DNA from: Pararhizobium sp. IMCC21322
Lineage (GTDB): Bacteria > Pseudomonadota > Alphaproteobacteria > Rhizobiales > GCA-2746425
Length of the DNA stretch: 64,000 bases
Direction: 5' to 3'
NCBI RefSeq assembly: GCF_030758295.1
Contig: NZ_CP132335.1
Location: 4,254,412 to 4,318,411 of the forward strand
Below are positions 46,731-56,476 of the stretch, in pieces; within the stretch, counting starts at the first letter, position 1, and each line of letters opens with the position of its first letter. The notes beneath the pieces were generated by a model, which saw only the letters and a program-made list of their open reading frames with translations, was not told the DNA's origin and ran no database searches. Position numbers and translations under genes: made by a program.

Positions 46731-48731
46731 TTATCGGACCATGTTGAGTGCTTCTTGCAGCATTTCATCTGCGGTAGAAACAATCCGGGAATTGGCGGAA
46801 TAGGCTTGCTGCGTCACAATGAGTTTGGAAAACTCGTCCGCAATGTCTGTGTTGGAGTTTTCAATTGATTGTCCGACAATCGCACCGGTGGAATCCAGAA
46901 TGGCCTGACCGGATTCCGAGGTGGCCTCAAAGGCACCGCCATCAAGTCGCAACAGACCATTGTCCGCATTGAAGGACACCAGCGGGATATCCACGATATT
47001 CAGGCTCAGACCATTGGAGTAGTTGGCAACGATGGTTCCACCATCGGCCACCTGAACCCCGACAAGCTCGCCGGATGCCAATCCATCCTGAGAAAAATCA
47101 TTGACCTGAACATTGCCATTCGGATCATCATATTGGGTCAGGCCACCTGACCCGTGAATGAGATTGATGTCACCAAGGTTTGCGCCGTCCACCACAATTC
47201 CGCTAAGCGTAATCTGGCTGACAACCGGATCAAGCGTTCCATCGCTACCAAATGTATAGGTCTGTCCGATGTTACGCCACATGGTGTCGGTCCCGACTGC
47301 ATCAGGATTTTCCAGATAGAACATATTCCAGGTGTCGGTCCCGCCATTGTCGTCACTGTCAACCTTGGCCCAGCGAAACTGGATATTCACCGGGGACCCG
47401 TTTTCATCATACACTGTGATCGCGCCACCGCTGACCGAGCTGCTGATGAAAGCTGTGTTGTCATTGGCAACAACCACACCTGCTGCAGGCAGATAATCAC
47501 CTGCCGTGATGCCAAAAACATCCTCGTCAACAGTTCCGGCAACAGTCAGACTGGCCGTTGCAGAGGTCGCCTCAATCGAGATGTCGCCTGTGCTTGCATT
47601 CACACTCGCTGTCACACCAGCCAGACCAGCAAGAGCGGTGTTCAATTCCGCCAGTGTGGAAATTTCACCGACTCCGGTGCCAAATGTGATGGTCTGAGCA
47701 CCGCCAGAGGCCACATCAACAGTTAATGTTTCACCCTGAGCAACGGCCCCTTGTGAGATCAGGTTTGTGGCTCCTGTGGTTCCGCTGATGAGACCGAGTT
47801 CCGTCAAAAGAGAGGTCGTTGATCCGGAGTCGACATCAATATTCGTATCCGCATCAGCGGATTCCAGTATCAATTCATTGGAGGTGCCAAGGCTGGCGCT
47901 TATGCCGGTCGTACCTGTTTCCAGATTGATGGCAGCAAGGGTCGCGGTTGCATCATCCGCTGCATTTATGGTTATGCTGGTCCCGTTCAGTATCAGCGTC
48001 CCACCTGCAGAAGACAGACCGGACAGATCCGTCGTTCCGGAATCAGTTGCAATTGCATCCACAGCCAGCGTTGCGCCAGTGCCTGTAATCGTTGCCGAAG
48101 CTGTTGACGAGGCTATGGGATTTGCAGAAAAGTTGATCGGATTCAACAATTCGCTGTTTGCTTCATCCGGATCTGCATTGGCTGTCAGAGGATAGCTTGC
48201 AAGATTGGCCCGATAATCAATTTCCTGGGTCGCCTGCGCTGGCAGAAAATCATTCGAGAGCTGAATGAGGTCAGGTACGCTGCCAACCGGATTTCCCGTT
48301 GTCGGATCCAGTTCCAGCCCTTTCAGGTAATAGCCCGACCCGTTGACCAGATAGCCTTCAGCATCGATCGTAAAGTCGCCACGCCGAGTGTAAACATCGG
48401 TGCCGGAGAAGATCGCGCGGTTATCACTGGTGCTGACTTTTTCCTGCACGATAAAATAACCATCCCCGGAAACCGCCATATGGGTGTTGATAGAGGAGGA
48501 TGAAATATCCCCCTGCACCGTTGCCGTGGAGCGCGAGAACATGGAGACCGAACCGGCGGTTTGATACTGGGCGCTGTTTGAGCCGCCCGTCACCAGATCG
48601 GAAAATGTGGTGTCCTGGCGTTTAAACGCCGTTGTCTGCGAATTCGCGATATTCCCCGAAATATTTTCCAGTGCGAATGACTGCGCCCGCAATCCGCTTA
48701 CCGCAGTATTCAATGCCCCAAAAATACCCAT
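46731..48731 (-). CDS. flgE: Flagellar hook protein FlgE, with a large central insertion
   Basis: A 666-residue hook subunit. N-terminal MGIFGALNTAVSGLRAQSFALENISGNIANSQTTAFKRQ and C-terminal IADEFSKLIVTQQAYSANSRIVSTADEMLQEALNMVR are standard. Between ELLNPINFSANP (about residue 200) and SSVSGGAITVYDENGSPVNIQ (about 432) lies an extra block of about 210 residues, rich in Thr, Ala, Ser, Gly and Asp. It has two flagellin-IN-like units (about 240-314 and 329-411). Hook proteins in related bacteria are often near 400-450 residues. It is first of flgE-flgK-flgL; about 200 bp of AT-rich DNA lies upstream. Confidence 0.95.
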   Translation of the reverse strand: MGIFGALNTAVSGLRAQSFALENISGNIANSQTTAFKRQDTTFSDLVTGGSNSAQYQTAGSVSMFSRSTATVQGDISSSSINTHMAVSGDGYFIVQEKVSTSDNRAIFSGTDVYTRRGDFTIDAEGYLVNGSGYYLKGLELDPTTGNPVGSVPDLIQLSNDFLPAQATQEIDYRANLASYPLTANADPDEANSELLNPINFSANPIASSTASATITGTGATLAVDAIATDSGTTDLSGLSSAGGTLILNGTSITINAADDATATLAAINLETGTTGISASLGTSNELILESADADTNIDVDSGSTTSLLTELGLISGTTGATNLISQGAVAQGETLTVDVASGGAQTITFGTGVGEISTLAELNTALAGLAGVTASVNASTGDISIEATSATASLTVAGTVDEDVFGITAGDYLPAAGVVVANDNTAFISSSVSGGAITVYDENGSPVNIQFRWAKVDSDDNGGTDTWNMFYLENPDAVGTDTMWRNIGQTYTFGSDGTLDPVVSQITLSGIVVDGANLGDINLIHGSGGLTQYDDPNGNVQVNDFSQDGLASGELVGVQVADGGTIVANYSNGLSLNIVDIPLVSFNADNGLLRLDGGAFEATSESGQAILDSTGAIVGQSIENSNTDIADEFSKLIVTQQAYSANSRIVSTADEMLQEALNMVR

Positions 48732-48934
48732 GACAGTTCCTCTACTTTACACCAATCTACGACAGCCAGGCAGGCAGCCGATGCTCAATTCTGTGTTTCA
48801 AGTGTCGTGCCAGATTTTTAACTGTTTAATTTCAGATACTTAGATAGAATTAAACAAAACTAGGAAAAAATCACCCTGCAGATTTTGCACGCAGCCCTGC
48901 AGTTTTTGCCGCATTTGAGGCTGCTAAATAGCAA

Positions 48935-50215
48935 TTATCGGCCACTTTTTTCCTGCCAGCGATCTTTCAACTGCATACCCCAATACACCAGTTGCGTGCC
49001 TGCACGCCCAAAGGCGCCGCCACTCCAACGCGCGCCAAAGGGCTGAAACATTCGCCAGCGATCATCACCCTGTAATAGTGCATCCGCGACAATGTCTGCG
49101 CCCATTGCCGTTGTGCTCAACCCATACCCTCCAAAAGCGGTGCAGGACCAAAGGCCGGGTTCCAATTCGCCAATAATTGGCATTTTGTGAACCGCATACC
49201 CCATCAGGCCGGACCAGGCATGACGGATGCGAAGATCGTGTAGCTGCGGGTAAATCTCTACAATCTGTCGTTTGAGCAAGTTTGCCAAAAAGCGTGGCTC
49301 CGATCTTTGGGTGGTAATGCGGCCGCCCCACAAAAGTTGATCCCCCTCAACCCTGCGATAATAATCACCGGCAAGCCGCGTATCAGCAATCGCGCCGCGA
49401 AACCGGATCGCATCGTCAAGCGAAGATCCCAGACCATCCGTGCTGACGACATAAGTTGCAATCGGCAGAACCGCACCTGCGAGCGGACGATAGAGTTGAC
49501 CAAGATAAGCAGACCCCGTCAGAACAACATTGCGGGCTTTCACCCTGCCCTGCGCTGTTGCTATCTGCCAACTGGCCCCCTGCTTTTGCAAACTGACGGC
49601 AGGTGTTCTTTCATACAAACTCACCAATCCAGTTGCCAGAACCTGCTCTTTCAAACCTTGCACATATGCCAGCGGATCAATCGTGAAGGTGTGTGGATCA
49701 TGGATCGCATGGTGGTAGGTGTTGCTGCTTAACTGTGCAGCCAAAGCGTCCGGCGACAATATTTTCAAGCGTTGATCGTGAACCGCATTCATATGATGAA
49801 CAATACGCTGAAGCGCGCCGGGAGCATTGTAGCGCAACAGTTTAAGCTGCCCGTCTCCCTGAATCACGCCGCCCATAGCGGTTGCGCGCAGTCGAACAAA
49901 TTCAGCACCCTTGACCGTTTCTGCAAACAGGGTTTTGGCAGTGTCGACGCCGAGATTCTTTTCAAGCAACTCGACCGACTGCGCAAATCCGGGTGAAACA
50001 AAACCACCATTGCGTCCGGACGCGCCAAACCCAACCTGCTCTGCCTCTAAAAGCACACAGCTTCGTCCCTGCTCCGCCAGCCTCAGGGCCAGTGTCAGCC
50101 CGGCCAGACCACCACCAACAATACAGATATCTGCATCCACTGCACCTGACAGAAAAGGCTGGGATTCCGGTTTTGGCTGCAGCCGTTCAGAATAGTAAGT
50201 TTGCGGATAAGACAT
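48935..50215 (-). CDS. FAD-dependent amino acid/amine oxidase (DadA/PuuB family)
   Basis: A 426-residue DAO-type flavoprotein. The FAD motif DADICIVGGGLAGLTLALRLAEQG starts at about residue 28, followed by GFGASGRNGGFVSPGF, typical of the gamma-glutamylputrescine oxidase branch. C-terminal LWSCTAFGGYGLSTTAMGADIVADAL closes the fold. The substrate could be a polyamine derivative, sarcosine-like amine or D-amino acid; no puu genes are near. ATG 50215 is chosen; seven more residues are possible to 50236. Confidence 0.9.
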   Translation of the reverse strand: MSYPQTYYSERLQPKPESQPFLSGAVDADICIVGGGLAGLTLALRLAEQGRSCVLLEAEQVGFGASGRNGGFVSPGFAQSVELLEKNLGVDTAKTLFAETVKGAEFVRLRATAMGGVIQGDGQLKLLRYNAPGALQRIVHHMNAVHDQRLKILSPDALAAQLSSNTYHHAIHDPHTFTIDPLAYVQGLKEQVLATGLVSLYERTPAVSLQKQGASWQIATAQGRVKARNVVLTGSAYLGQLYRPLAGAVLPIATYVVSTDGLGSSLDDAIRFRGAIADTRLAGDYYRRVEGDQLLWGGRITTQRSEPRFLANLLKRQIVEIYPQLHDLRIRHAWSGLMGYAVHKMPIIGELEPGLWSCTAFGGYGLSTTAMGADIVADALLQGDDRWRMFQPFGARWSGGAFGRAGTQLVYWGMQLKDRWQEKSGR

Positions 50216-50312
50216 GAAATTAGCCAAGATGCACAAAATTTAAGGACAACTCGCCACGATTTAGGCTTAATCTCAAGAGCGAATGATTTTGAACGGGATA
50301 AATGAGGCAAAA

Positions 50313-51635
50313 ATGGCGAAAGCTCTGCGCAATGGCGTGTCCGCACTGGAAGCCACGACCAAGGTAACCTTGGCCATTCTGGCGCTGGCCAGTGGCATCT
50401 ACACCTATCTGGGTGTTCGGGGCTTGTTGGACGGCACCGCCAATCTGGTGTTTTTCGGCGCTGTCATCTATTCCGTCGCCGTCTCCGTGGGGATTTACGC
50501 GTTCTGGTCTTATCTGATCCGGTTTGCCCCCCATTTGCGCTCGGCATCCGGCCGCGGTCTTCTGTTCATGGCAATCGGCCTTGGTAGTGTCATGATTATT
50601 GCCATGTCGTCCTGGTTGAATGCAGCAGCATTGGCTGGCAGCGCCGCATTGGAGCAGCACCTGGCCGTTACCATTGAAGATTACCAGCAGGATCTCAGCG
50701 AAGCCCACAACAATGCACTGGCGGCCCAAAGCCTGCTGCCAGATATTCAACTGGCCGCTGACCGTTTCCAGCGACTGTCCCGCGAAGAGGAAGCATCAGG
50801 CGCACTGACAGGCACATCCGGTTCGGGCACCGTGGTTCAGTTACTGCGGCAAATGTCCACCCAATTGGATGGACTGGCGCGAGAAGTGGAAGCCTCCCGC
50901 ACGCAGGTCAAACAATTGTTTGAAGAGGGCGGCGAACAGCTTAACCGCATGCGGCGACTGGTATCAGCCTCCGGCCCAATTGCGCCGCGCAGCGATGCCT
51001 TTTCCGAAGAAGCTGTCACGCTGACAGGCGTTATTTCAGCTCTGCAGGAAACCTCCATCGCGCCTTCTGTAAAACGTGCGGCAGATGATCTGACCCGCAG
51101 CTTCATCGCCCCGGTGGCCGACGGCAGCACCCAGGATTTGGCGTCGCGCCAGAACGCCATGGTTGAGCGCGTCCGTGATGCCGTCGGAGGACAAGGCGAG
51201 GCATTGTCTGAAGCAGCCAATGAAATCCTCAGCCGCGAAGAGGTTAAGCCGAAACGCTTTGTGCCCATATCCGCGCCTGAAGCTGTGCTGCGCTACGCCA
51301 ATGATTTTTTGCCCAGCTGGGCCGGTGCAATTTCCATCGATCTTATGCCAGCAGTGCTGATTTTCATTCTTTGTATCGTCCATGCCGCCATCCGCCGCGA
51401 AGAAGACCCGGACGCGTTTGAAAACACCATGACAGCCGCAGATATGGTGCAGGCACTTTCACTCTTTGATCGTTTGCAGGACCATCGCCGCGACCGCTAC
51501 CGCACTGAGTTTGACCGTGGTCGCAGCAAAGACGAACCGGACCGGACAGACCCAGTGCCCGATGAGATGCATCCCGACGACCCAAAAATTGCACAAATAA
51601 AGCCCGTCGATGAGCGTGAACCAAGGCGGCGCTGA
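50313..51635 (+). CDS. Membrane protein with long periplasmic/cytoplasmic coiled coil, unknown
   Basis: About 440 residues of no family I recognise. Three transmembrane helices lie in the first 110 residues (KVTLAILALASGIYTYLGVRG; NLVFFGAVIYSVAVSVGIYAFWSYL; GRGLLFMAIGLGSVMIIAMSSW). A long helical region follows (about 115-310), with Glu/Gln/Arg heptads such as RQMSTQLDGLAREVEASRTQVKQLF. A fourth helix (SIDLMPAVLIFILCIVHAAI, about 345-365) precedes a charged, Asp/Arg-rich tail. ATG 50313 follows GAGG. Its stop is 3 bp before the ClpP-like gene, so the two are almost certainly made together. Confidence 0.85.
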   Translation: MAKALRNGVSALEATTKVTLAILALASGIYTYLGVRGLLDGTANLVFFGAVIYSVAVSVGIYAFWSYLIRFAPHLRSASGRGLLFMAIGLGSVMIIAMSSWLNAAALAGSAALEQHLAVTIEDYQQDLSEAHNNALAAQSLLPDIQLAADRFQRLSREEEASGALTGTSGSGTVVQLLRQMSTQLDGLAREVEASRTQVKQLFEEGGEQLNRMRRLVSASGPIAPRSDAFSEEAVTLTGVISALQETSIAPSVKRAADDLTRSFIAPVADGSTQDLASRQNAMVERVRDAVGGQGEALSEAANEILSREEVKPKRFVPISAPEAVLRYANDFLPSWAGAISIDLMPAVLIFILCIVHAAIRREEDPDAFENTMTAADMVQALSLFDRLQDHRRDRYRTEFDRGRSKDEPDRTDPVPDEMHPDDPKIAQIKPVDEREPRRR

Positions 51636-51638
51636 TAC

Positions 51639-52478
51639 ATGAGTTCCGTAGAGATTGACCCGCTCGAAGAAGAGCACGTCAAGACACTGTCCGACCACTT
51701 TCAGGACGCGATGCTCTGGCTTGTCTTTCTGGCCATGATTTCCATTGCTGGCTACGTGCTGATGCTCGACTACCGTCATCTGCAATATGAAGACCGTCTG
51801 GCTGGCATCGAAGATACCGGCGAGCCGGTGCCCATGAGACCGGTCAGCCCGAGCGATCAGATACGGCCCTATGTGCCAAGTTCACGGCCTGTTGGCCCGG
51901 GTCGTGGCGCACCTGATCTTACCCCCTTCGACATTGAAACGGACTTGCAGGAAAAAAGCGCCATGGTCTTCAAGACCGATGGAAAAGGCGCTCTGTTGGG
52001 CTTTGGCACCATTACACAGGGCACCGCCGAAGTATTTGAACGCGCCCTTTTGGCACGGGAAGAAGATATCACGGAAATCGTCTTGCATTCCCCTGGTGGT
52101 TCCGTACAGGACGCCCTGACAATGGCCCAGCTCATTCGCGACAGCGACATGAACACGCGGATTGTTGCCAATGGTTATTGCGCCAGTTCCTGCCCGCTCG
52201 TGTTTGCAGGCGGTGTGGAGCGCGAAGTTCACGCATCAGCCTGGGTTGGTGTCCACCAGGTTTACACACCGCCGAGCAGCTTCGGCAGCATACAGCAGGG
52301 CATGGACCAGGCCCAACGCATCAGTGCCCAATGCCAGCAGGCACTAGTGGATTACGGCGTCGACCCCGCACTCTGGATCAAAGCCATGGAAACCCCCAAG
52401 GACCAGCTTTACGTCCTGACTGTGGAAGAGCTGGAGGAACTTAAACTGGCTACCAAGGTCGAGGTACCGGAAGCGTAA
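51639..52478 (+). CDS. Membrane-anchored ClpP/SppA-fold serine protease-like protein
   Basis: A 279-residue protein. One transmembrane helix (AMLWLVFLAMISIAGYVLML, about 24-43) is followed by a Pro-rich linker and a ClpP/crotonase-fold domain (about 105-270). The segment EIVLHSPGGSVQDALTMAQLIR forms the oxyanion-side loop. NGYCASSCPLVFAGG carries the likely nucleophile Ser183 or Ser184 between Cys181 and Cys185. VGVHQVY carries the likely catalytic His206. It resembles uncharacterised alphaproteobacterial periplasmic ClpP-like proteins. ATG 51639 overlaps no gene but is 3 bp after its partner. Confidence 0.82.
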   Translation: MSSVEIDPLEEEHVKTLSDHFQDAMLWLVFLAMISIAGYVLMLDYRHLQYEDRLAGIEDTGEPVPMRPVSPSDQIRPYVPSSRPVGPGRGAPDLTPFDIETDLQEKSAMVFKTDGKGALLGFGTITQGTAEVFERALLAREEDITEIVLHSPGGSVQDALTMAQLIRDSDMNTRIVANGYCASSCPLVFAGGVEREVHASAWVGVHQVYTPPSSFGSIQQGMDQAQRISAQCQQALVDYGVDPALWIKAMETPKDQLYVLTVEELEELKLATKVEVPEA

Positions 52479-52544
52479 TTTCCCGTCCGACACTCTAATA
52501 CGCCACTTCATGGAACTGTCGTTTGTACCGCGCTATAAGATTAT

Positions 52545-53063
52545 ATGACCCGTTTGATTCTCTTGCGCCATGCAAAATCGTCTTGGAGTGATCCGGCATT
52601 GCCAGATCATGACCGGCCTTTGAACGCACGTGGCCGACAGGCCGCAAAGCAAATGGCAGACGCGCTGGTCAGTCGAAACTATCTCCCCGACACCATTATT
52701 TGTTCGACAGCGTTGCGAGCGCGCAGGACACTTGCGCCCCTGTTGTACCTTTTGGATGGCACCGTGCAATTGACCATCACCCGAGCTTTGTATGACGCTC
52801 AGGCTGAGCATTACCCTGAAATCATTGCGGCCGCGGCGCGCAAAGCAGGCACACCCAAAACCATGCTGCTTATCGGGCATAATTTTGCAATTCAGGATGC
52901 AGCTTTGGTTTTTGCCAATGGCGACGACACGAAGAGCTTCAAGGCCCTGAAAAACAAGTTTCCCTCCGGCGCCGCAGCTGTTCTGGAATTTGAAACAAAT
53001 CTGACCGAAGTCAGCGCCAATAGCGCTCGGCTGGTTGATTATCTGCGCCCACGCGATCTTTAG
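52545..53063 (+). CDS. Histidine phosphatase SixA-like
   Basis: A 172-residue phosphohistidine-type phosphatase. The phosphate-accepting histidine is in LILLRHAKSSW; NARGRQAAKQMA and CSTALRARRTLAPL give the conserved arginines; LLIGHN holds the second histidine. SixA dephosphorylates phosphohistidine on phosphorelay or PTS proteins. It is 66 bp downstream of the ClpP-like gene and 80 bp before ycjX. Confidence 0.9.
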   Translation: MTRLILLRHAKSSWSDPALPDHDRPLNARGRQAAKQMADALVSRNYLPDTIICSTALRARRTLAPLLYLLDGTVQLTITRALYDAQAEHYPEIIAAAARKAGTPKTMLLIGHNFAIQDAALVFANGDDTKSFKALKNKFPSGAAAVLEFETNLTEVSANSARLVDYLRPRDL

Positions 53064-53143
53064 AAAACAACTTTTTGCAACTGCTCCTTTGTGTGCCTAC
53101 ATGCGTTAAGTTGAGGGCTCATGCCCGCACAGGAGAATCAAGC

Positions 53144-54598
53144 TTGAGCCTTTTGGATATTCTCGACGAAGCTGCCCGCGCAACGCGCGATCAGGCTGAG
53201 ACGCTGAAGAATGACTACACAACACCCACAGTGCGTGTGGGTGTCACCGGCCTGTCCCGCGCCGGAAAGACAGTCTTCATCACAGCATTACTGCACAATC
53301 TGCTGGAGGGCGGGCGGCTGGCATTGTTCGATGCTCAGGCGCGTGGCCGTATTGCCAGCGCCTCATTGCGCCCGCAACCGGATGATGGCGTTCCAACCTT
53401 TGACTACCGCGCTCATGTGCGCGATCTGGTCAGCAAACGCCAATGGCCAAGTTCCACCCGTCAGATCAGCGAAATACGGCTCACCCTCAGCTTTGAATCC
53501 GAAAGCGTGTGGACCCGCATCTTCAAGGCAAGCCAGATCCATCTTGATATTGTTGATTATCCCGGCGAATGGCTGCTCGATCTGACTTTGATCGACAAGG
53601 ATTTTGCCACATGGTCTGAATCCGCGCTGCGCCTTGCGCAAAAGCCGGACAGGCAGGATTTGGCGCAAGATTGGTTGGGGTTTCTCAAGACGCTCACAAA
53701 GGAGCCGGAAGACGCTGAAATCAGCGCGCAGGCCGGCGCAAAGCATTTCACCAAATATCTGGCTGACTGCCGGTCAGAAGACCGTGCCCTATCCATGCTG
53801 CCACCCGGTCGCTTTCTGATGCCGGGCGATATGGCTGGCTCTCCGGCCCTGACATTCTGTCCCTTGCCACCCGAGATACAAATCGATGCACCGCAGCTCT
53901 ATGCGCTGCTGGAGCGTCGCTATGAGGCTTACAAAAGCCTTGTCGTCAAACCGTTCTTCAAAGAACATTTTGCCAAACTGGATCGCCAGATTGTGCTGGT
54001 GGATGTTCTGAATGCGCTCAATGCCGGGCCGGATTCCATTCATGATCTGGAAGAAACCCTGGCAGATGTCCTCAGTGCTTTCCGGCCGGGACGCAATTCA
54101 TGGCTGGCAGGGATTCTGGGCAAGAAAATCGACAGGGTTCTCTTCGCGGCCACCAAGGCAGACCATCTGCATCACAGCGATCATGACCGCTTGGAAGCCA
54201 TCCTTGACCATCTGCTACAGGACGCCGCCAAGCGGGTAAAATTCTCCGGTGCGGATACCGAAACCATAGCCATTTCCGCCGTTCGGGCAACACGTGAGGC
54301 GCATCTGGAGATCGAAGGCGATCGTGTACCAGCCATACTGGGAACACCCCTTGCCGGAGAAACAGCCCATGGCGAAACCTATGACGGAACTCAGGAAATC
54401 GCTCTGTTTCCCGGTGATCTGCCCAACGACCCAAAGATGATCTATGCCGAGCGCACCAGCAAGGATGAAGACCCGCTGCGCTATCTGCGCTTCAAACCGC
54501 CCAAACTGGAAGAAACCGCTGAGGGTATAAGCCTCTCCTTGCCCCATATCCGGCTCGACCGGGCGTTGGAATTTCTGCTGGGAGACAAGCTGGCATGA
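53144..54598 (+). CDS. ycjX: YcjX-family P-loop GTPase-like protein
   Basis: A 484-residue protein with P-loop GLSRAGKT near residue 38 and HLDIVDYPGEWLLDLTL as the switch/Walker B region, both diagnostic of YcjX (DUF463). The family is stress-associated and found beside ycjF; its biochemical role is poorly known. A TTG at 53144, six bases after AGGAGAA, fits the family start better than the unrelated 23-residue extension to 53075. The stop overlaps the start of ycjF by 4 bp (ATGA). Confidence 0.93.
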   Translation: MSLLDILDEAARATRDQAETLKNDYTTPTVRVGVTGLSRAGKTVFITALLHNLLEGGRLALFDAQARGRIASASLRPQPDDGVPTFDYRAHVRDLVSKRQWPSSTRQISEIRLTLSFESESVWTRIFKASQIHLDIVDYPGEWLLDLTLIDKDFATWSESALRLAQKPDRQDLAQDWLGFLKTLTKEPEDAEISAQAGAKHFTKYLADCRSEDRALSMLPPGRFLMPGDMAGSPALTFCPLPPEIQIDAPQLYALLERRYEAYKSLVVKPFFKEHFAKLDRQIVLVDVLNALNAGPDSIHDLEETLADVLSAFRPGRNSWLAGILGKKIDRVLFAATKADHLHHSDHDRLEAILDHLLQDAAKRVKFSGADTETIAISAVRATREAHLEIEGDRVPAILGTPLAGETAHGETYDGTQEIALFPGDLPNDPKMIYAERTSKDEDPLRYLRFKPPKLEETAEGISLSLPHIRLDRALEFLLGDKLA

Positions 54599-55596
54599 CC
54601 CAAAACCCAACAAAACCACGCCGGCCAAGTGCCCAATTGCTTAGCGATGCCCGCCTTGTGGACGCCCCGGACCCATTACCCGTCATCACGGAACCTGAAA
54701 TCCCGCAGCCAACAGCAAAACCGCCGCGGCGCAGATTTTCTTTCGCGCGGCTTTTTTGGGCCAGTTTCACCGGCCTTGCCGGTCTGGCATTCGGGCTGTG
54801 GCTGGATAGCCTGATCGTCGATCTGTTTGCCCGATCCGAATGGCTTGGTTACAGCGCTCTGGCCCTGACGCTTTTGCTATGCCTTGCGTTGCTGGCCATG
54901 GCTATCCGCGAACTCAGCGCTCTGGCACGCCTGAAATCAGTTCATCTCTTACAGGCACGCGCTTCCAGAGTTTTTGCAGGCAATGATCTGCAATCAGCCC
55001 GATCTTTGGTCAAGGATGTCCTGACCCTTTATGAGGGTCGTCCAGAAACCGCACAAGCCCGAACCCAGCTCAATGCCCAGCTTGGCAATGTTATGGATGG
55101 GCGAGATTTGCTGGGCCTTGCGGAGCGCGATTTGCTGAGCGGCATGGACGCAAAGGCCAATGCAATCCTTCTCAACTCAGCCAAGCGCACCAGCATCGTC
55201 ACCGCTATCAGCCCGCGCGCACTAATAGATGTGCTGTTTGTCGTCGTTGAAAATATGCGGTTGATCCGCCGCTTGTCCCAGCTTTATGGGGGACGTCCGG
55301 GGTTTTTCAGCTCCTGGCGTTTGACCCGTGAGGTCATCGGACATCTGGCACTCACCGGAGGGATTTCAGCTGGCGACAGTATGATCCAGGATGCATTGGG
55401 CCATGGACTTGCAGCCAAAGTATCAGCCCGTCTTGGTGAGGGCGTGATCAATGGCATGCTGACAGCGCGCGTTGGCCGTGCCGCCATGGCGGTCTGCCGT
55501 CCTCTGCCGTTCCTCACCAGCAAACCACCCAGCCTGAAAAGCATCGTTGGTGAATTGACAAAAGGCGCGACCGACAAACAAAGTGAAAGCGAATAA
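54595..55596 (+). CDS. ycjF: YcjF-family membrane protein (TIGR01620/DUF697)
   Basis: A 333-residue inner-membrane protein. A Pro-rich cytoplasmic N-terminus (about 1-45) is followed by two transmembrane helices (FWASFTGLAGLAFGLWLDSLIVDLF; WLGYSALALTLLLCLALLAMAI), a helical region and a DUF697 domain with the pattern TAISPRALIDVLFVVVENMRLIRRLSQLYGGRPG. It is paired with YcjX in nearly all genomes that have it, translationally coupled here by ATGA overlap. Confidence 0.93.
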   Translation: MTQNPTKPRRPSAQLLSDARLVDAPDPLPVITEPEIPQPTAKPPRRRFSFARLFWASFTGLAGLAFGLWLDSLIVDLFARSEWLGYSALALTLLLCLALLAMAIRELSALARLKSVHLLQARASRVFAGNDLQSARSLVKDVLTLYEGRPETAQARTQLNAQLGNVMDGRDLLGLAERDLLSGMDAKANAILLNSAKRTSIVTAISPRALIDVLFVVVENMRLIRRLSQLYGGRPGFFSSWRLTREVIGHLALTGGISAGDSMIQDALGHGLAAKVSARLGEGVINGMLTARVGRAAMAVCRPLPFLTSKPPSLKSIVGELTKGATDKQSESE

Positions 55597-55616
55597 ATCA
55601 CCCTGGGAATCGGCTC

Positions 55617-56462
55617 ATGCGCCATGTCACGCTGCTAACATCGGTCAATACCTGGGAGTGCGATGAGAACGCGCATATGAATGTGCAGTTCTATTTCGCA
55701 AAATTCGATGATGCCAATCGCATCTTCTGCGCAAAGTTCCCACTATCCTCCCTGACCAGAGACAATCGTCTGACACGACATGTGCGCTATCATCGTGAAG
55801 CGGGCGCGGCGGCCATGATAGAAATTTGCTCTGCCCTTGTCATGCATGAAGGGCGGCCTGCTGGCATATGCCACTTCATGAACAACGCTGCAGACAAAGC
55901 GCTCATGGCAACCGCACTGGATACCTATCAGCCGGACGCCTTGGAGCAGATTTCAGCAAGTCCGGACATACCGCTCACCAATTGGTCCGAAATCAGCGAA
56001 GCTCATCCGCGTGGACTGAATGTATCACCAGCCACCCAATCAGCAACGGGACACCACAAGACACCCACCTATAGCGGCATACTGCATCCACGAGACTTTG
56101 CTGCTGATGGCACCCTGCTGGACCGGGCTTACATTTCCTGCTTCACCGATGGCGCGCCTCACAGCTGGTCGGCTGGCGGCATTACCCCAGCCTTTCTCAA
56201 CAGCAACAATTTTGGCCGGGTTGCTGTGGAACTGAAGCTAACCTATGGCGCAAACGCCCAGCCCGGCGCTATCGTCGACATGACAACTGCATTTCAAAAT
56301 GTCGGCAAAACCACTTTCACGGTTCGCCATACGCTCACCAGCGATGGCAAAATTATTGCCTATGGTGATTTGGTCAGTCTGATGATGGACCTTGAATTGC
56401 GCAAAGCCGTTGCACTTCCGGTGGAGGCTGACCGGATGAGACAATTGGCAACCATACAATAA
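55617..56462 (+). CDS. Double-hotdog acyl-CoA thioesterase family protein
   Basis: A 281-residue protein made of two 4HBT-like halves. The first half has ENAHMNVQFYFAKFDDANRIF, equivalent to the conserved 'HMN' segment; the second has GAIVDMTTAFQNVGKTTFTVRHTL. Catalysis is probably thioester hydrolysis of an acyl-CoA; the acyl group is unknown. It begins 20 bp after ycjF and may be the last gene of the run from 50313. Confidence 0.82.
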   Translation: MRHVTLLTSVNTWECDENAHMNVQFYFAKFDDANRIFCAKFPLSSLTRDNRLTRHVRYHREAGAAAMIEICSALVMHEGRPAGICHFMNNAADKALMATALDTYQPDALEQISASPDIPLTNWSEISEAHPRGLNVSPATQSATGHHKTPTYSGILHPRDFAADGTLLDRAYISCFTDGAPHSWSAGGITPAFLNSNNFGRVAVELKLTYGANAQPGAIVDMTTAFQNVGKTTFTVRHTLTSDGKIIAYGDLVSLMMDLELRKAVALPVEADRMRQLATIQ

Positions 56463-56476
56463 GCCTTACTCCCGTG

